Assembly (NCBI GenBank): GCA_022712735.1 | Contig: JAFLKA010000220.1 | Location: 1 to 21,583 of the forward strand | Reading direction: 5' to 3' | Source: Marinosulfonomonas sp. | GTDB taxonomy: Bacteria; Pseudomonadota; Alphaproteobacteria; Rhodobacterales; Rhodobacteraceae | Length of the DNA stretch: 21,583 bases | In this document: in pieces, positions 1 through 6,213 of the stretch | Numbering within the stretch: position 1 is the stretch's first letter | Layout of the letters: every line of letters starts with the position of its first letter | Program-made: the position numbers and the translations under genes | Notes under the pieces: generated by a model | The model's input: the letters and a program-made list of their open reading frames with translations, nothing else | What the model was told of the DNA's origin: nothing | Database searches by the model: none

Positions 1-39
1 GTGTTGATTACGGGGATGCAGCTTCGATTTGGTGGCCAT
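1..39 (-). CDS. rlmF: 23S rRNA (adenine-1618-N6)-methyltransferase RlmF, N-terminal fragment
   Basis: Thirteen codons on the minus strand run from an ATG at 39 to the window edge and read MATKSKLHPRNQH. The LHPRN motif close to the start is characteristic of RlmF (E. coli YbiN), which methylates A1618 of 23S rRNA using S-adenosylmethionine. A GAAGG ribosome binding site lies 8 nt before the ATG. An in-frame ATG at 54 would add MKASP but is less well placed. The gene is cut by the window, so the methyltransferase domain cannot be seen. The call rests on a short motif recalled from the family and is moderately confident. Confidence 0.6.
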   Translation of the reverse strand, partial: MATKSKLHPRNQH

Positions 40-446
40 GGGGGACGCCTTCATGAAAGTTGGTGGACGTCACTCGCCAGACGGTTAATTGATTTTAGGC
101 CCTCATGCACAAATAGTAAATTAGGAGCGGGGCAGATCCTCCGCTGACGCGACGGCTCTACCGTTCTTTCCGTGTGCAGCATCCATCATTTTGGGTTCGA
201 AGCTGACTTTCTCTAACGCGCAGCATTGCGCGGATCCAATAGGTGCATCCACCAATAGCGGCCCTTTGCTGACCTTGGTGCAACTTCCGTCTAACGGCAG
301 TTCCCAGCCCCAAAGCGGACATGCTAGTTCGACACCTAGGGCGGAGAGCGGACCTGCGCCGTAAGTGTGATACCAGCAGACAGCTTTCCCGGAAGCCGAC
401 CTCCAGCGCCTCGGTGCTTTGCCCCCTCTTTCATAGCCACTGGTTT
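40..446. other. non-coding region with repeat-like motifs and small hairpins
   Basis: About 400 nt separate rlmF from hdeD. The open frames here give low-complexity, Cys/Trp-rich translations without recognisable domains, and one runs antisense through hdeD, so I call no gene. The region holds several variants of an AGCGGAC-type heptamer (AGCGGCC 257, AGCGGAC 314 and 347, AGCCGAC 394). It also holds a perfect 6-bp hairpin at 217-232 and an AGCGG/CCGCT inverted repeat at 126-145. From memory, decayed intergenic repeats of this style are frequent in Rhodobacteraceae. A promoter for rlmF should lie in its left part, but no clear -35/-10 pair is seen. Confidence 0.45.
217..232. repeat. perfect inverted repeat (CGCGCA / TGCGCG)
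   Basis: CGCGCA and TGCGCG form perfect 6-bp GC-rich arms around a GCAT loop. No T-run follows on either strand, so it is not a standard terminator. It sits inside the repeat-like intergenic stretch. Confidence 0.4.
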
Positions 447-455
447 TCAAACCAG
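440..455. repeat. 7-bp dyad spanning the hdeD stop codon
   Basis: CTGGTTT, two bases, then AAACCAG form a perfect inverted repeat that includes the TGA stop of the HdeD gene (449-447). It could fold in the mRNA 3' end (5-bp stem, 4-nt loop), but no U-tract follows on the minus strand. A weak terminator or 3'-end stabiliser is possible, and chance is not excluded. Confidence 0.35.
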
Positions 456-1049
456 CGTCTGAAACTTGCGCAAAAGCAACGAAAGGGCAATTTCGAGCAG
501 CCCGTGAAGGACCGCAAAAAACCCGATCATCCAACCCATTGTTACCACCCCGACTGAGGGGTTGCTCCACAGCACTATCGGGATTGCGATGCCGAAAACT
601 AGGCTGACCACACCGGATAGACCCAATAACCATTCGCCGTGGATTTCCTTGCGCAGACCAATGGCCGCGATCAATTCCAGCAAGCCCGTGGCAATCAGCC
701 AGATTGATAGCATGGCCCAGGCAAACACCACCAGTGAAACGGCTGACAGCGCAGGCAATGCCAGCATGATGATCCCGACGAACAGGCCCAGTGCCCCGCG
801 CAGCAACAGCGGCCAGAAGTTGCCTTTGCCGCGAACCGCTGAAATGATCGACAGGATACCGTCCACTGCCGCAAACGCACCGAACAGCAGAGTCATTGCG
901 TAAACGGTCTCCAAGGGCATCGAAAAGGCAACTATGCCGAACAGGATTGCCAATAAGCCGCTAAAAAACAGCCAGCCCCACTTGGGCTTTAGCACCGAGA
1001 CAACGGCAAAGCCCTCAACGAAGTTTTCATTATTTGATGTCGTCTTCAT
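447..1049 (-). CDS. HdeD family membrane protein (DUF308)
   Basis: This 200-aa protein is almost entirely hydrophobic, with about six membrane segments arranged as paired helices. The first is WGWLFFSGLLAILFGIVAF, near residues 25-43. This is the layout of the HdeD/DUF308 family. E. coli HdeD is an inner-membrane protein linked to acid resistance at high cell density, but the molecular function of the family is poorly defined. The ATG at 1049 has a GGAG ribosome binding site 7 nt upstream, and the first ~20 residues are a soluble N-terminus. The gene is preceded by a dyad at 1089-1103 and follows the GT2 gene on the same strand with a 70-nt gap, so it could have its own promoter. Family assignment is firm; a role in acid or envelope stress is inferred. 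Confidence 0.88.
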   Translation of the reverse strand: MKTTSNNENFVEGFAVVSVLKPKWGWLFFSGLLAILFGIVAFSMPLETVYAMTLLFGAFAAVDGILSIISAVRGKGNFWPLLLRGALGLFVGIIMLALPALSAVSLVVFAWAMLSIWLIATGLLELIAAIGLRKEIHGEWLLGLSGVVSLVFGIAIPIVLWSNPSVGVVTMGWMIGFFAVLHGLLEIALSLLLRKFQTLV

Positions 1050-1088
1050 ATTCTTGCTCCATCTTTTCAGAATGTGCCGCCTTCACTT

Positions 1089-1103
1089 GATCTGAACCAG
1101 ATC
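1089..1103. promoter_or_regulatory. GATCTG/CAGATC dyad upstream of hdeD
   Basis: GATCTG, AAC, CAGATC is a perfect 6-bp inverted repeat 40 nt upstream of the HdeD start, in the short gap after the GT2 gene. Its left half is embedded in TTGATCTG, resembling a Crp/Fnr-type TTGAT half-site, but the right half does not complete TTGAT-N4-ATCAA. It may be an operator for hdeD; the binding protein is unknown. Confidence 0.35.
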
Positions 1104-1119
1104 GGGTGGGCTTTGTGCT

Positions 1120-1821
1120 TCAGGATCCCACGCTTTTGCCAATTTTAATTTTCTTTTGCGCCGCAGCCATGAGTAAATCGTAATGTTTCAAGGCGACACT
1201 AACAATTTCCCAGCCTTCCCCGATGTAATTGCTGGTCGCGTCTTTAAGGCTTGCCTTTTTGTATTTGTTTCGATGGCTTAAACCGGACATCTTTGTAAAA
1301 TGCACCGTTTTTCCAATCGAGATGTAATAAAAATATAATAGGGTTTCGACGCCAAATCTGGAGTCTCTTAGTTTGTCCAGAATGGGCATGATATCACTTT
1401 TGAACAAGGCGCGTTCACCAGCCAGTATTTTCATAATATTTATTTCCATTTTGAAAAAATCGACTGTGGAATATCCTATCGCCATGTCACATTCTTTATT
1501 CACCAGCGCCATTATCAATTCTGTTGTATAATTCGGCACGATGCAGGTCTGGTCCGCGTCAACAAATATCACAATTTCATGCGATGCATTTTCAACACCG
1601 ACAGCCATGGCGTGACCTTTTCCCATGTTCAGCTCAAAGTGAATAACCGTCAGATCATATCGGGATTTCAGGCTATCAATGATCGTCTTGGAGTTGTCAC
1701 CAGAGCCATCATTCACCACAATGATCTCGTCAATATGCTCCTCCAGAGAGGTTGCAATAATAACATCCTTCACGGTGTCTTGTTCGTTATATACACAGAT
1801 TATTGCGGTTGCTTTTTCCAT
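1120..1821 (-). CDS. family 2 glycosyltransferase, soluble DPM1-like type
   Basis: From the ATG at 1821 this is a 233-aa GT-A fold glycosyltransferase. It shows the N-terminal strand TAIICVYNEQDTV, VVNDGSGD (nucleotide-sugar binding, 35-42), the MGKG loop (66-69), the metal-binding DAD (88-90) and GERA (135-138). No membrane segments are apparent, so it resembles soluble dolichyl/polyprenyl-phosphate sugar transferases such as DPM1 rather than processive synthases. The acceptor cannot be told from sequence. An ATG at 1833 (adding MEKK) is an alternative start. I prefer 1821 because the purine run GGAAAAGAAG lies just before it, whereas 1833 has no ribosome binding site. The gene is clearly richer in A+T and in Lys/Ile/Asn than its neighbours, which suggests acquisition from a low-GC source. 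It is not obviously linked to other glycan genes here. Confidence 0.85.
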   Translation of the reverse strand: MEKATAIICVYNEQDTVKDVIIATSLEEHIDEIIVVNDGSGDNSKTIIDSLKSRYDLTVIHFELNMGKGHAMAVGVENASHEIVIFVDADQTCIVPNYTTELIMALVNKECDMAIGYSTVDFFKMEINIMKILAGERALFKSDIMPILDKLRDSRFGVETLLYFYYISIGKTVHFTKMSGLSHRNKYKKASLKDATSNYIGEGWEIVSVALKHYDLLMAAAQKKIKIGKSVGS

Positions 1822-1881
1822 CTTCTTTTCCATTGAAACAGGCTGGGAATTTTGCCGGAAATTCAGCTACTTTGGTTCAAA

Positions 1882-1919
1882 CCCCACCGCCTTAAACCGA
1901 AAACGGTGCGGCGATGGGG
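1882..1919 (-). terminator. rho-independent terminator of the minus-strand helical-protein operon
   Basis: Read on the minus strand, CCCC-at-CGCC-gc-ACCG-tttt-CGGT-ttaa-GGCG-gt-GGGG forms three perfect 4-bp stems stacked through small internal loops, followed by TTTG. It starts about 22 nt after the stop of the gene ending at 1942 and lies before the GT2 gene on the same strand. This position and shape fit a terminator separating the two transcription units. The T-run is short. Confidence 0.6.
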
Positions 1920-1941
1920 AAATCCAGGCAGTAGTTTAACG

Positions 1942-2688
1942 CTATTGCGCACCCCTTACAAAGCGGGCGGCGCGTTCTGCGAGGTTGGTGATGGCCGTGG
2001 CGGCTTGATCCCGTTTCTCGGAGATCAAGCCTTTTGCGGCATCAATATCGGTCGATATTTCACTAACCCCGGCTTGCCAGCCCTCGGAAGCACCTTCTTT
2101 TGTGCTTTGGTAGAGTGCTTGGGCTTTATCAAGATACGCGGCCGCCAACGCACCGGTTGCATCCATTTTTTCGGCCAGTTGCGCCTGTAGCAAAGCGGCA
2201 TGTGCCTCGGCTTGGGCATAGCGCATTTGCAGCAGCTTGGCTTCATCTGTATCAAGGATGGCTTGCTTATACTCCAGCAGGCGCGCCTCGGTCGTTACAG
2301 TCAAAGCCTCGATTTTTGCGCGGGCCTCGCTTGGCATTTCGGCAACCGCGTCACGGGCACTTTTGATGTCGTCTGACATCACCTGCATCTGGGCTTTGGC
2401 TCCGGTTGTGGCACGTTCTTTTGCCTTTGATACCCAAGCTTGTGCATCATCAAGTGCTTGCTGCGCCCGTTCGGGTGATTGCTCAATCTCCAACGCAATT
2501 TGGGCGCGCAACAGGGCGGCTTTGGCCTGTGCCAGATCAACTCGTGTGTTCAGCGCGTCCAGCCAGTTTTGCTGGACAACCTCGGTGCTGGAGCTGGTTT
2601 CTTGTGCGTAAACCGTGGATGCCGGAGCCATTGCAAGCCCTGTGCCAAGGCCGATTAACATGGTTGTTGCGATCAATGTCTTTTTCAT
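1942..2688 (-). CDS. exported Ala-rich coiled-coil protein of unknown function
   Basis: I do not recognise a named family. From the ATG at 2688 the product is 248 aa. A Sec signal peptide (MKK, hydrophobic core, then ...STVYA before QE) predicts cleavage near residue 28 and a periplasmic location. The mature part is almost wholly helical, rich in Ala, Gln, Glu and Lys with heptad-like spacing (for example QAKAALLRAQIALEIEQ), suggesting a coiled coil or helical bundle. The longer reading from 2760 would bury the signal peptide behind 24 residues and is unlikely. The start lies 1 nt past the stop of the upstream gene (2690) with a purine-rich AGAAGAGAAG site inside that gene, so the two are surely co-transcribed. 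A terminator follows at 1882-1919. A periplasmic or envelope stress role is a guess from context. Confidence 0.75.
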   Translation of the reverse strand: MKKTLIATTMLIGLGTGLAMAPASTVYAQETSSSTEVVQQNWLDALNTRVDLAQAKAALLRAQIALEIEQSPERAQQALDDAQAWVSKAKERATTGAKAQMQVMSDDIKSARDAVAEMPSEARAKIEALTVTTEARLLEYKQAILDTDEAKLLQMRYAQAEAHAALLQAQLAEKMDATGALAAAYLDKAQALYQSTKEGASEGWQAGVSEISTDIDAAKGLISEKRDQAATAITNLAERAARFVRGAQ

Positions 2689-2689
2689 C

Positions 2690-3847
2690 TTACTTCTCTT
2701 CTTTTTCATCATCATTGCCGTATGCTTTGCGGGCACCTTCCCACATGCCAACCGCAGCACCTTTGGCCACGCTCACCATGCGCGAACCCAGCTCGCTTGC
2801 CTCGTCGGCAACGGAATGGGTGGCCTTTTTGCCAACTTCCAGCGTGTCTTCGCCCAGATCTTTCAACCGGTCTCCGGCAGCACTTGCAGCCTTGGTGGCC
2901 ATTTCGCGCAGGCTTGAGCCGGCCTTGCGGGCATCGTCAGCGATTTCGTCAAGGATACCCTTGGCCACCTTGCCCGAACGGTCTGCAACCCGGTGCAATG
3001 TATCGACAAACAAATCGCCGACGATGTGTAGATCTTTTTCGATCTGCTTTAGCTCGCCAGTTGTGTATTCGCTTGCATCCTTGCGGGTTTTGGCGATGCT
3101 TTCGCGGGTGCGGGTAATCACATCCCCTAGACCGTCATGCACACCATCCGCTGCTGCCTGCGCGGTTTCCGAGACATATTCACCAGCCTCCTCGGCGGCC
3201 TCGACGGCGGCTGAGAGAACCGTGTTTGACACTTCACGGGCGCGTTCTGCGGTAAATTTAACCCCGTCCATTGCTTTGGCCGTCGCGTCGCGGGTGATTT
3301 TGCGCACGCTTTCATCAACCTCGGCACCGTTTTCGATGGCTTTTTTCACCGCATCCTTAACGGCGTCGCGTGTCAGCCCCAAAAGTTCGGTCATTTCCAG
3401 TTTGGCGTCGGCCACCGAATCCGTGATTTCATCGCGGATGTCGCCGGAAAAATCTTTGGCAGCATCTTTTGCGCCCTCGTAACTTTCACGCAAGGCGGCG
3501 GCCAGTTTTTCTTCTTCAGCCACGATTTTGTCTTTGGCGGTGGTGATGTCTTTCTCGGCGGCAGACATCAGCTCGGCCGGGGCGTGGCGTATTCCGTTGA
3601 CCGTTCCCGACACCGCAGCCGAGACCGTATCGCGGGTTGCACCGCCTGCGTCTTCAAGGGCTTTCACCGCAGACGACACAGATTCGCTTGAAAGTTTGCG
3701 GACCTCTTTGGCCCCGCCTTTCAAATCTTTCGCGGCTTTGGCCACAGCATCATGGACGATGGTGTAGGTCTTTTTCGCGTTCAACGCCGAGTTCTTTTTC
3801 GCGTCTTTAATCGCGTCAGAAATTTCGGTTTTCAATGTAGTGAACAT
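2690..3847 (-). CDS. long amphipathic-helix protein, possibly DUF6781-like C-terminal half
   Basis: The ATG at 3847 has a CAGGAG site 8 nt upstream, giving a 385-aa protein. It is a near-continuous Ala/Lys/Glu/Asp helix, apparently without Cys, without a signal peptide or membrane segment, and with a charged tail (NDDEKEEK). The repeated pattern (DAIKDAKK, GAKDAAKDF, RDAVKDAVKKAIE) is that of LEA-like or apolipoprotein-like amphipathic helices that coat membranes or granules. The segment around DLHIVGDLFVDTLHRVA to DEIADDARKAG recalls DUF6781 proteins, by memory and unchecked. It forms an operon with the exported coiled-coil gene downstream and is divergent from cardiolipin synthase, across a region with two dyads. 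A role in membrane-surface binding or stress protection is inference. Starts upstream of 3847 give an unlike, low-quality N-terminus. Confidence 0.72.
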   Translation of the reverse strand: MFTTLKTEISDAIKDAKKNSALNAKKTYTIVHDAVAKAAKDLKGGAKEVRKLSSESVSSAVKALEDAGGATRDTVSAAVSGTVNGIRHAPAELMSAAEKDITTAKDKIVAEEEKLAAALRESYEGAKDAAKDFSGDIRDEITDSVADAKLEMTELLGLTRDAVKDAVKKAIENGAEVDESVRKITRDATAKAMDGVKFTAERAREVSNTVLSAAVEAAEEAGEYVSETAQAAADGVHDGLGDVITRTRESIAKTRKDASEYTTGELKQIEKDLHIVGDLFVDTLHRVADRSGKVAKGILDEIADDARKAGSSLREMATKAASAAGDRLKDLGEDTLEVGKKATHSVADEASELGSRMVSVAKGAAVGMWEGARKAYGNDDEKEEK

Positions 3848-3945
3848 CAGGTCTACTCCTGCTTTTCCAACCATTTGCATGCGCACCCGAAATGGGCCGC
3901 CAACACAAAGGCTTGAAAAAGGCATAGGCCAAGCGCCGCCGCAAA

Positions 3946-3965
3946 GATGCGACCTAGGTATCATC
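3946..3965. promoter_or_regulatory. 20-bp dyad around ACCTAGGT in a divergent promoter region
   Basis: GATG-cg-ACCTAGGT-at-CATC has a perfect 8-bp palindromic core and matching 4-bp outer arms, so 16 of 20 positions are symmetric. It lies between the divergent helical-protein operon (start 3847) and cardiolipin synthase (start 4057), where a shared regulator would bind. The cognate factor is not known. Confidence 0.45.
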
Positions 3966-3979
3966 GATGTATTTTTGGA

Positions 3980-3993
3980 AAAATCCGGATTTT
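3980..3993. promoter_or_regulatory. perfect 14-bp palindrome AAAATCCGGATTTT
   Basis: AAAATCCGGATTTT is a perfect palindrome 64 nt before the preferred cardiolipin synthase start and 15 nt from the dyad at 3946-3965. An operator here fits the 4057 start better than the 3967 start, which would place the palindrome in coding sequence. A weak EcfG-like pair (GGAAA at 3977, N16, TGTT) overlaps it, with two mismatches to consensus. Confidence 0.45.
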
Positions 3994-4056
3994 GATATGT
4001 TTTACCACTCTAAAAGGGATAGGTTACCGCCAGCCGGTTTTATGCAAAGGTGTCAT

Positions 4057-5484
4057 ATGTTTATAATCACACTGCATTTGGTTCTGGCAGCTGCATTTAC
4101 GGTCCGGATATTTTTGCGCGATGGAATGCTACCATCCTCACGTATGGCGTGGTTCATGGTTATATTGACTCTCCCGGTTGTCGGGGGTGCGCTATATTTT
4201 TTGTTTGGCGAGACCGATCTGGGCCAAAGGGCCAATATTCAACAAAAGAGAATCTTTGGCATTATTCGAAAACAGGCCGTCAGGGAATTTGGAAATCCTC
4301 AGGATTTGGACGCATTGATTGAACCGCAACTACTGGCGTGTTTCAAATATGCGGCATCGATTAACGGGTTTTGCCCTGTTGCCGGAAACAACGCCGAACT
4401 GGCACAGGATATTCAATCTGCGTGGAAATCCCTAACCGAAGATATTGATGGTGCAACGGACACGGTTCACATGATGTTTTATATCTGGCTGACCGACAAA
4501 ACCGGCACCGATATGGCGGCCACGCTTATTCGCGCTGCCAAGCGTGGTGTGAGCTGCCGGATTATGGTTGATGGTCTTGGCTCGCGGGGGTTTGTTAAGT
4601 CACCGCTTTGGAAACAGATGAGTGACGCCGGTGTGCAGCTTGCGGTGGCCTTGCCGATTGACAGGCCGATCCGGACAATTCTGACCAGTCGGCTGGATTT
4701 GCGAAACCATCGCAAGATCACGGTTATTGATGGCAAGATCGCCTATTGCGGAAGCTGGAACTGCGCTGATCCGGAATTTGCCCCCGAGGCCGAATTCGGG
4801 CCGTGGGTTGACATTGTGTTGCGTTTGCAGGGGCCGATTGTGGCGCAGATGCAGCTTCTGTTTGCCAGCGACTGGATGAAAGAGGTGGACACACCGGTTG
4901 AAAGTTTTCTGAGTGAGCCTTTGCTTTACAAGGATGGTTTTGCGGCGCAAACCCTTGGCAATGGCCCAACCGAACGGATGCGTGCCTCGCCCCAGTTGTT
5001 TGTTACTTTAATCGACGCCGCACAAAGTGAACTGACAATTACCACCCCCTATTTTGTGCCCGACCCCACAGCCATTGAAGCGCTATGTGCGGCGGCCTAT
5101 CGGCAGGTTAAAGTGACCTTGATTGTTCCGCAAAAGAATAATTCTTGGGTCGTCGCGGCTGCCAGCAAAAGCCACTATAAAAAACTTCTGGAAGCCGGGG
5201 TGTTGATTTATGAATTCAAGGAAGGGCTGTTACACTCCAAGACATTGACCATCGACGGGGCTGCGGTTTTTATGGGATCGTCAAATATTGATATGCGCAG
5301 TTTTGATCTGAATTATGAAAACGATGTTCTGATACAGGATCGCGCCCTTACCAAGGCGGTGCAAAAGCGGCAACAGGGCTATATATCCCGCTCTGACATT
5401 ATGGATTTGCGCGATGTCACCTCTTGGCCATACCATCATCGGATTTGGAATAATATCATCGCAACTATCGGGCCTGTTTTGTAA
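4057..5484 (+). CDS. cls: cardiolipin synthase (PLD family)
   Basis: This inner-membrane enzyme condenses two phosphatidylglycerols into cardiolipin plus glycerol. From the ATG at 4057 it is 475 aa, the usual Cls length. Two N-terminal membrane helices (MFIITLHLVLAAAFTVRIFL and MVILTLPVVGGALYFLFGE) precede two phospholipase D domains. HRKITVID (His218) and HSKTLTID (His393) are the HxKx4D catalytic motifs, each followed by a GS.N signature (GSWN, GSSN). The ATG at 4057 has AAAGG 6 nt upstream and starts right at the first helix. In-frame starts at 3967, 3997 and 4042 would add charged residues and lack good ribosome binding sites. The gene ends 14 nt from the convergent Crp/Fnr gene with no evident terminator between them. 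Its promoter region is shared with the helical-protein operon. Confidence 0.93.
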   Translation: MFIITLHLVLAAAFTVRIFLRDGMLPSSRMAWFMVILTLPVVGGALYFLFGETDLGQRANIQQKRIFGIIRKQAVREFGNPQDLDALIEPQLLACFKYAASINGFCPVAGNNAELAQDIQSAWKSLTEDIDGATDTVHMMFYIWLTDKTGTDMAATLIRAAKRGVSCRIMVDGLGSRGFVKSPLWKQMSDAGVQLAVALPIDRPIRTILTSRLDLRNHRKITVIDGKIAYCGSWNCADPEFAPEAEFGPWVDIVLRLQGPIVAQMQLLFASDWMKEVDTPVESFLSEPLLYKDGFAAQTLGNGPTERMRASPQLFVTLIDAAQSELTITTPYFVPDPTAIEALCAAAYRQVKVTLIVPQKNNSWVVAAASKSHYKKLLEAGVLIYEFKEGLLHSKTLTIDGAAVFMGSSNIDMRSFDLNYENDVLIQDRALTKAVQKRQQGYISRSDIMDLRDVTSWPYHHRIWNNIIATIGPVL

Positions 5485-5498
5485 AGCATTTCCAGAGG

Positions 5499-6212
5499 CT
5501 AGATTTCAAACTGACGTTCAGCTTTTGTAATCAATGCCTGTAGGTCATCAACCGACCATTGCCCGCGATCATTCGCAAGGGTGCCGTCCTGTTTCCATTT
5601 CTGCATTTGCCGTCCGACAACCACCCGAACCGACCCGATCATCGCGGCCAGCGTTTCCTGTGACAGATCATTGATCAGGCGCAGCCCGTGCACGGGTGCG
5701 TTGCTGGTGATGTGGCGCAGGATAAGGCGTGCCAGACGGGCTTCGGTATCATATAACGCCAGATCCTCGACCTGATCGGCCAACTGGCGCATTTGGCTAC
5801 CCAGATAGGGCAGGAAGGTTTTGTTGAAGTCGGGTTGCTCAAGCAGCCATTTTCTGACCGTTGAAAGCGGTGCGGTCAGAAATTCCACATCGTCAAGTGC
5901 TGTCAGAACAGCATTGCGAGGCTTTGCATCCAGCAGGCTGACAACATCAAAACAATCCCCTGACCCAAGCAGCGACATAATATGTTCGCGGCCGGTTTCG
6001 GGGTGATAGACCGAAACCTTGGCCCGCCCAGTGACGAAGAGGTAAAATTCCTGATCATCATCGCCGGTAATTCTGGTATCGCGCTTCAGCGCCTTATCAA
6101 AGGAAAACAGTGCCAGAATTTCTTGCGAAATCTGGTCATTCAGGGCCGCAAAAAACGGCGAGTTTCCGAGTGCGGCTAGGCAATGTTGATAGTGCGGGGA
6201 TGTGGGTTTCAT
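5499..6212 (-). CDS. Crp/Fnr family transcriptional regulator
   Basis: From the ATG at 6212 the protein is 237 aa: an N-terminal cyclic-nucleotide-type sensor domain (about 15-120), a dimerisation helix, and a C-terminal winged helix (LSQETLAAMIGSVRVVVGR). The Fnr cysteine set for a 4Fe-4S cluster is absent (only isolated Cys near 11 and in GSGDCF). The CRP phosphate-binding cassette is only partly kept: GDCFDVVSLLDAKPRNA has Arg but not the R-S-A/GE pattern. Cyclic AMP binding is thus doubtful. In the recognition helix the residues matching CRP Glu181 and Thr182 are both Val, so target DNA probably differs from CRP/FNR boxes. The start is 1 nt beyond the UbiB-like stop (6214), so the genes are translationally coupled. 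The longer frame from 6302 is not needed. Confidence 0.9.
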   Translation of the reverse strand: MKPTSPHYQHCLAALGNSPFFAALNDQISQEILALFSFDKALKRDTRITGDDDQEFYLFVTGRAKVSVYHPETGREHIMSLLGSGDCFDVVSLLDAKPRNAVLTALDDVEFLTAPLSTVRKWLLEQPDFNKTFLPYLGSQMRQLADQVEDLALYDTEARLARLILRHITSNAPVHGLRLINDLSQETLAAMIGSVRVVVGRQMQKWKQDGTLANDRGQWSVDDLQALITKAERQFEI

Positions 6213-6213
6213 T

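Noticed and set aside
121..633. 170-aa minus-strand open frame
   Set aside because: It runs through the HdeD coding region in another frame, and its translation is Cys/Trp/Gly-rich without domains.
1874..1885. tRNA T-arm-like motif GGTTCAAACCCC
   Set aside because: The stem around it does not pair as a T-arm, and no acceptor, D or anticodon arm is present. The bases belong partly to the terminator hairpin.
2406..3482. 358-aa plus-strand open frame
   Set aside because: It is antisense to the two helical-protein genes. Their skewed Ala/Lys codon use keeps the opposite strand open, and the translation is Ser/Arg/Pro-rich with no motif.
3967..4056. Longer N-terminus for cardiolipin synthase
   Set aside because: It adds 30 residues before the first membrane helix, lacks a ribosome binding site, and would make the 14-bp palindrome coding.
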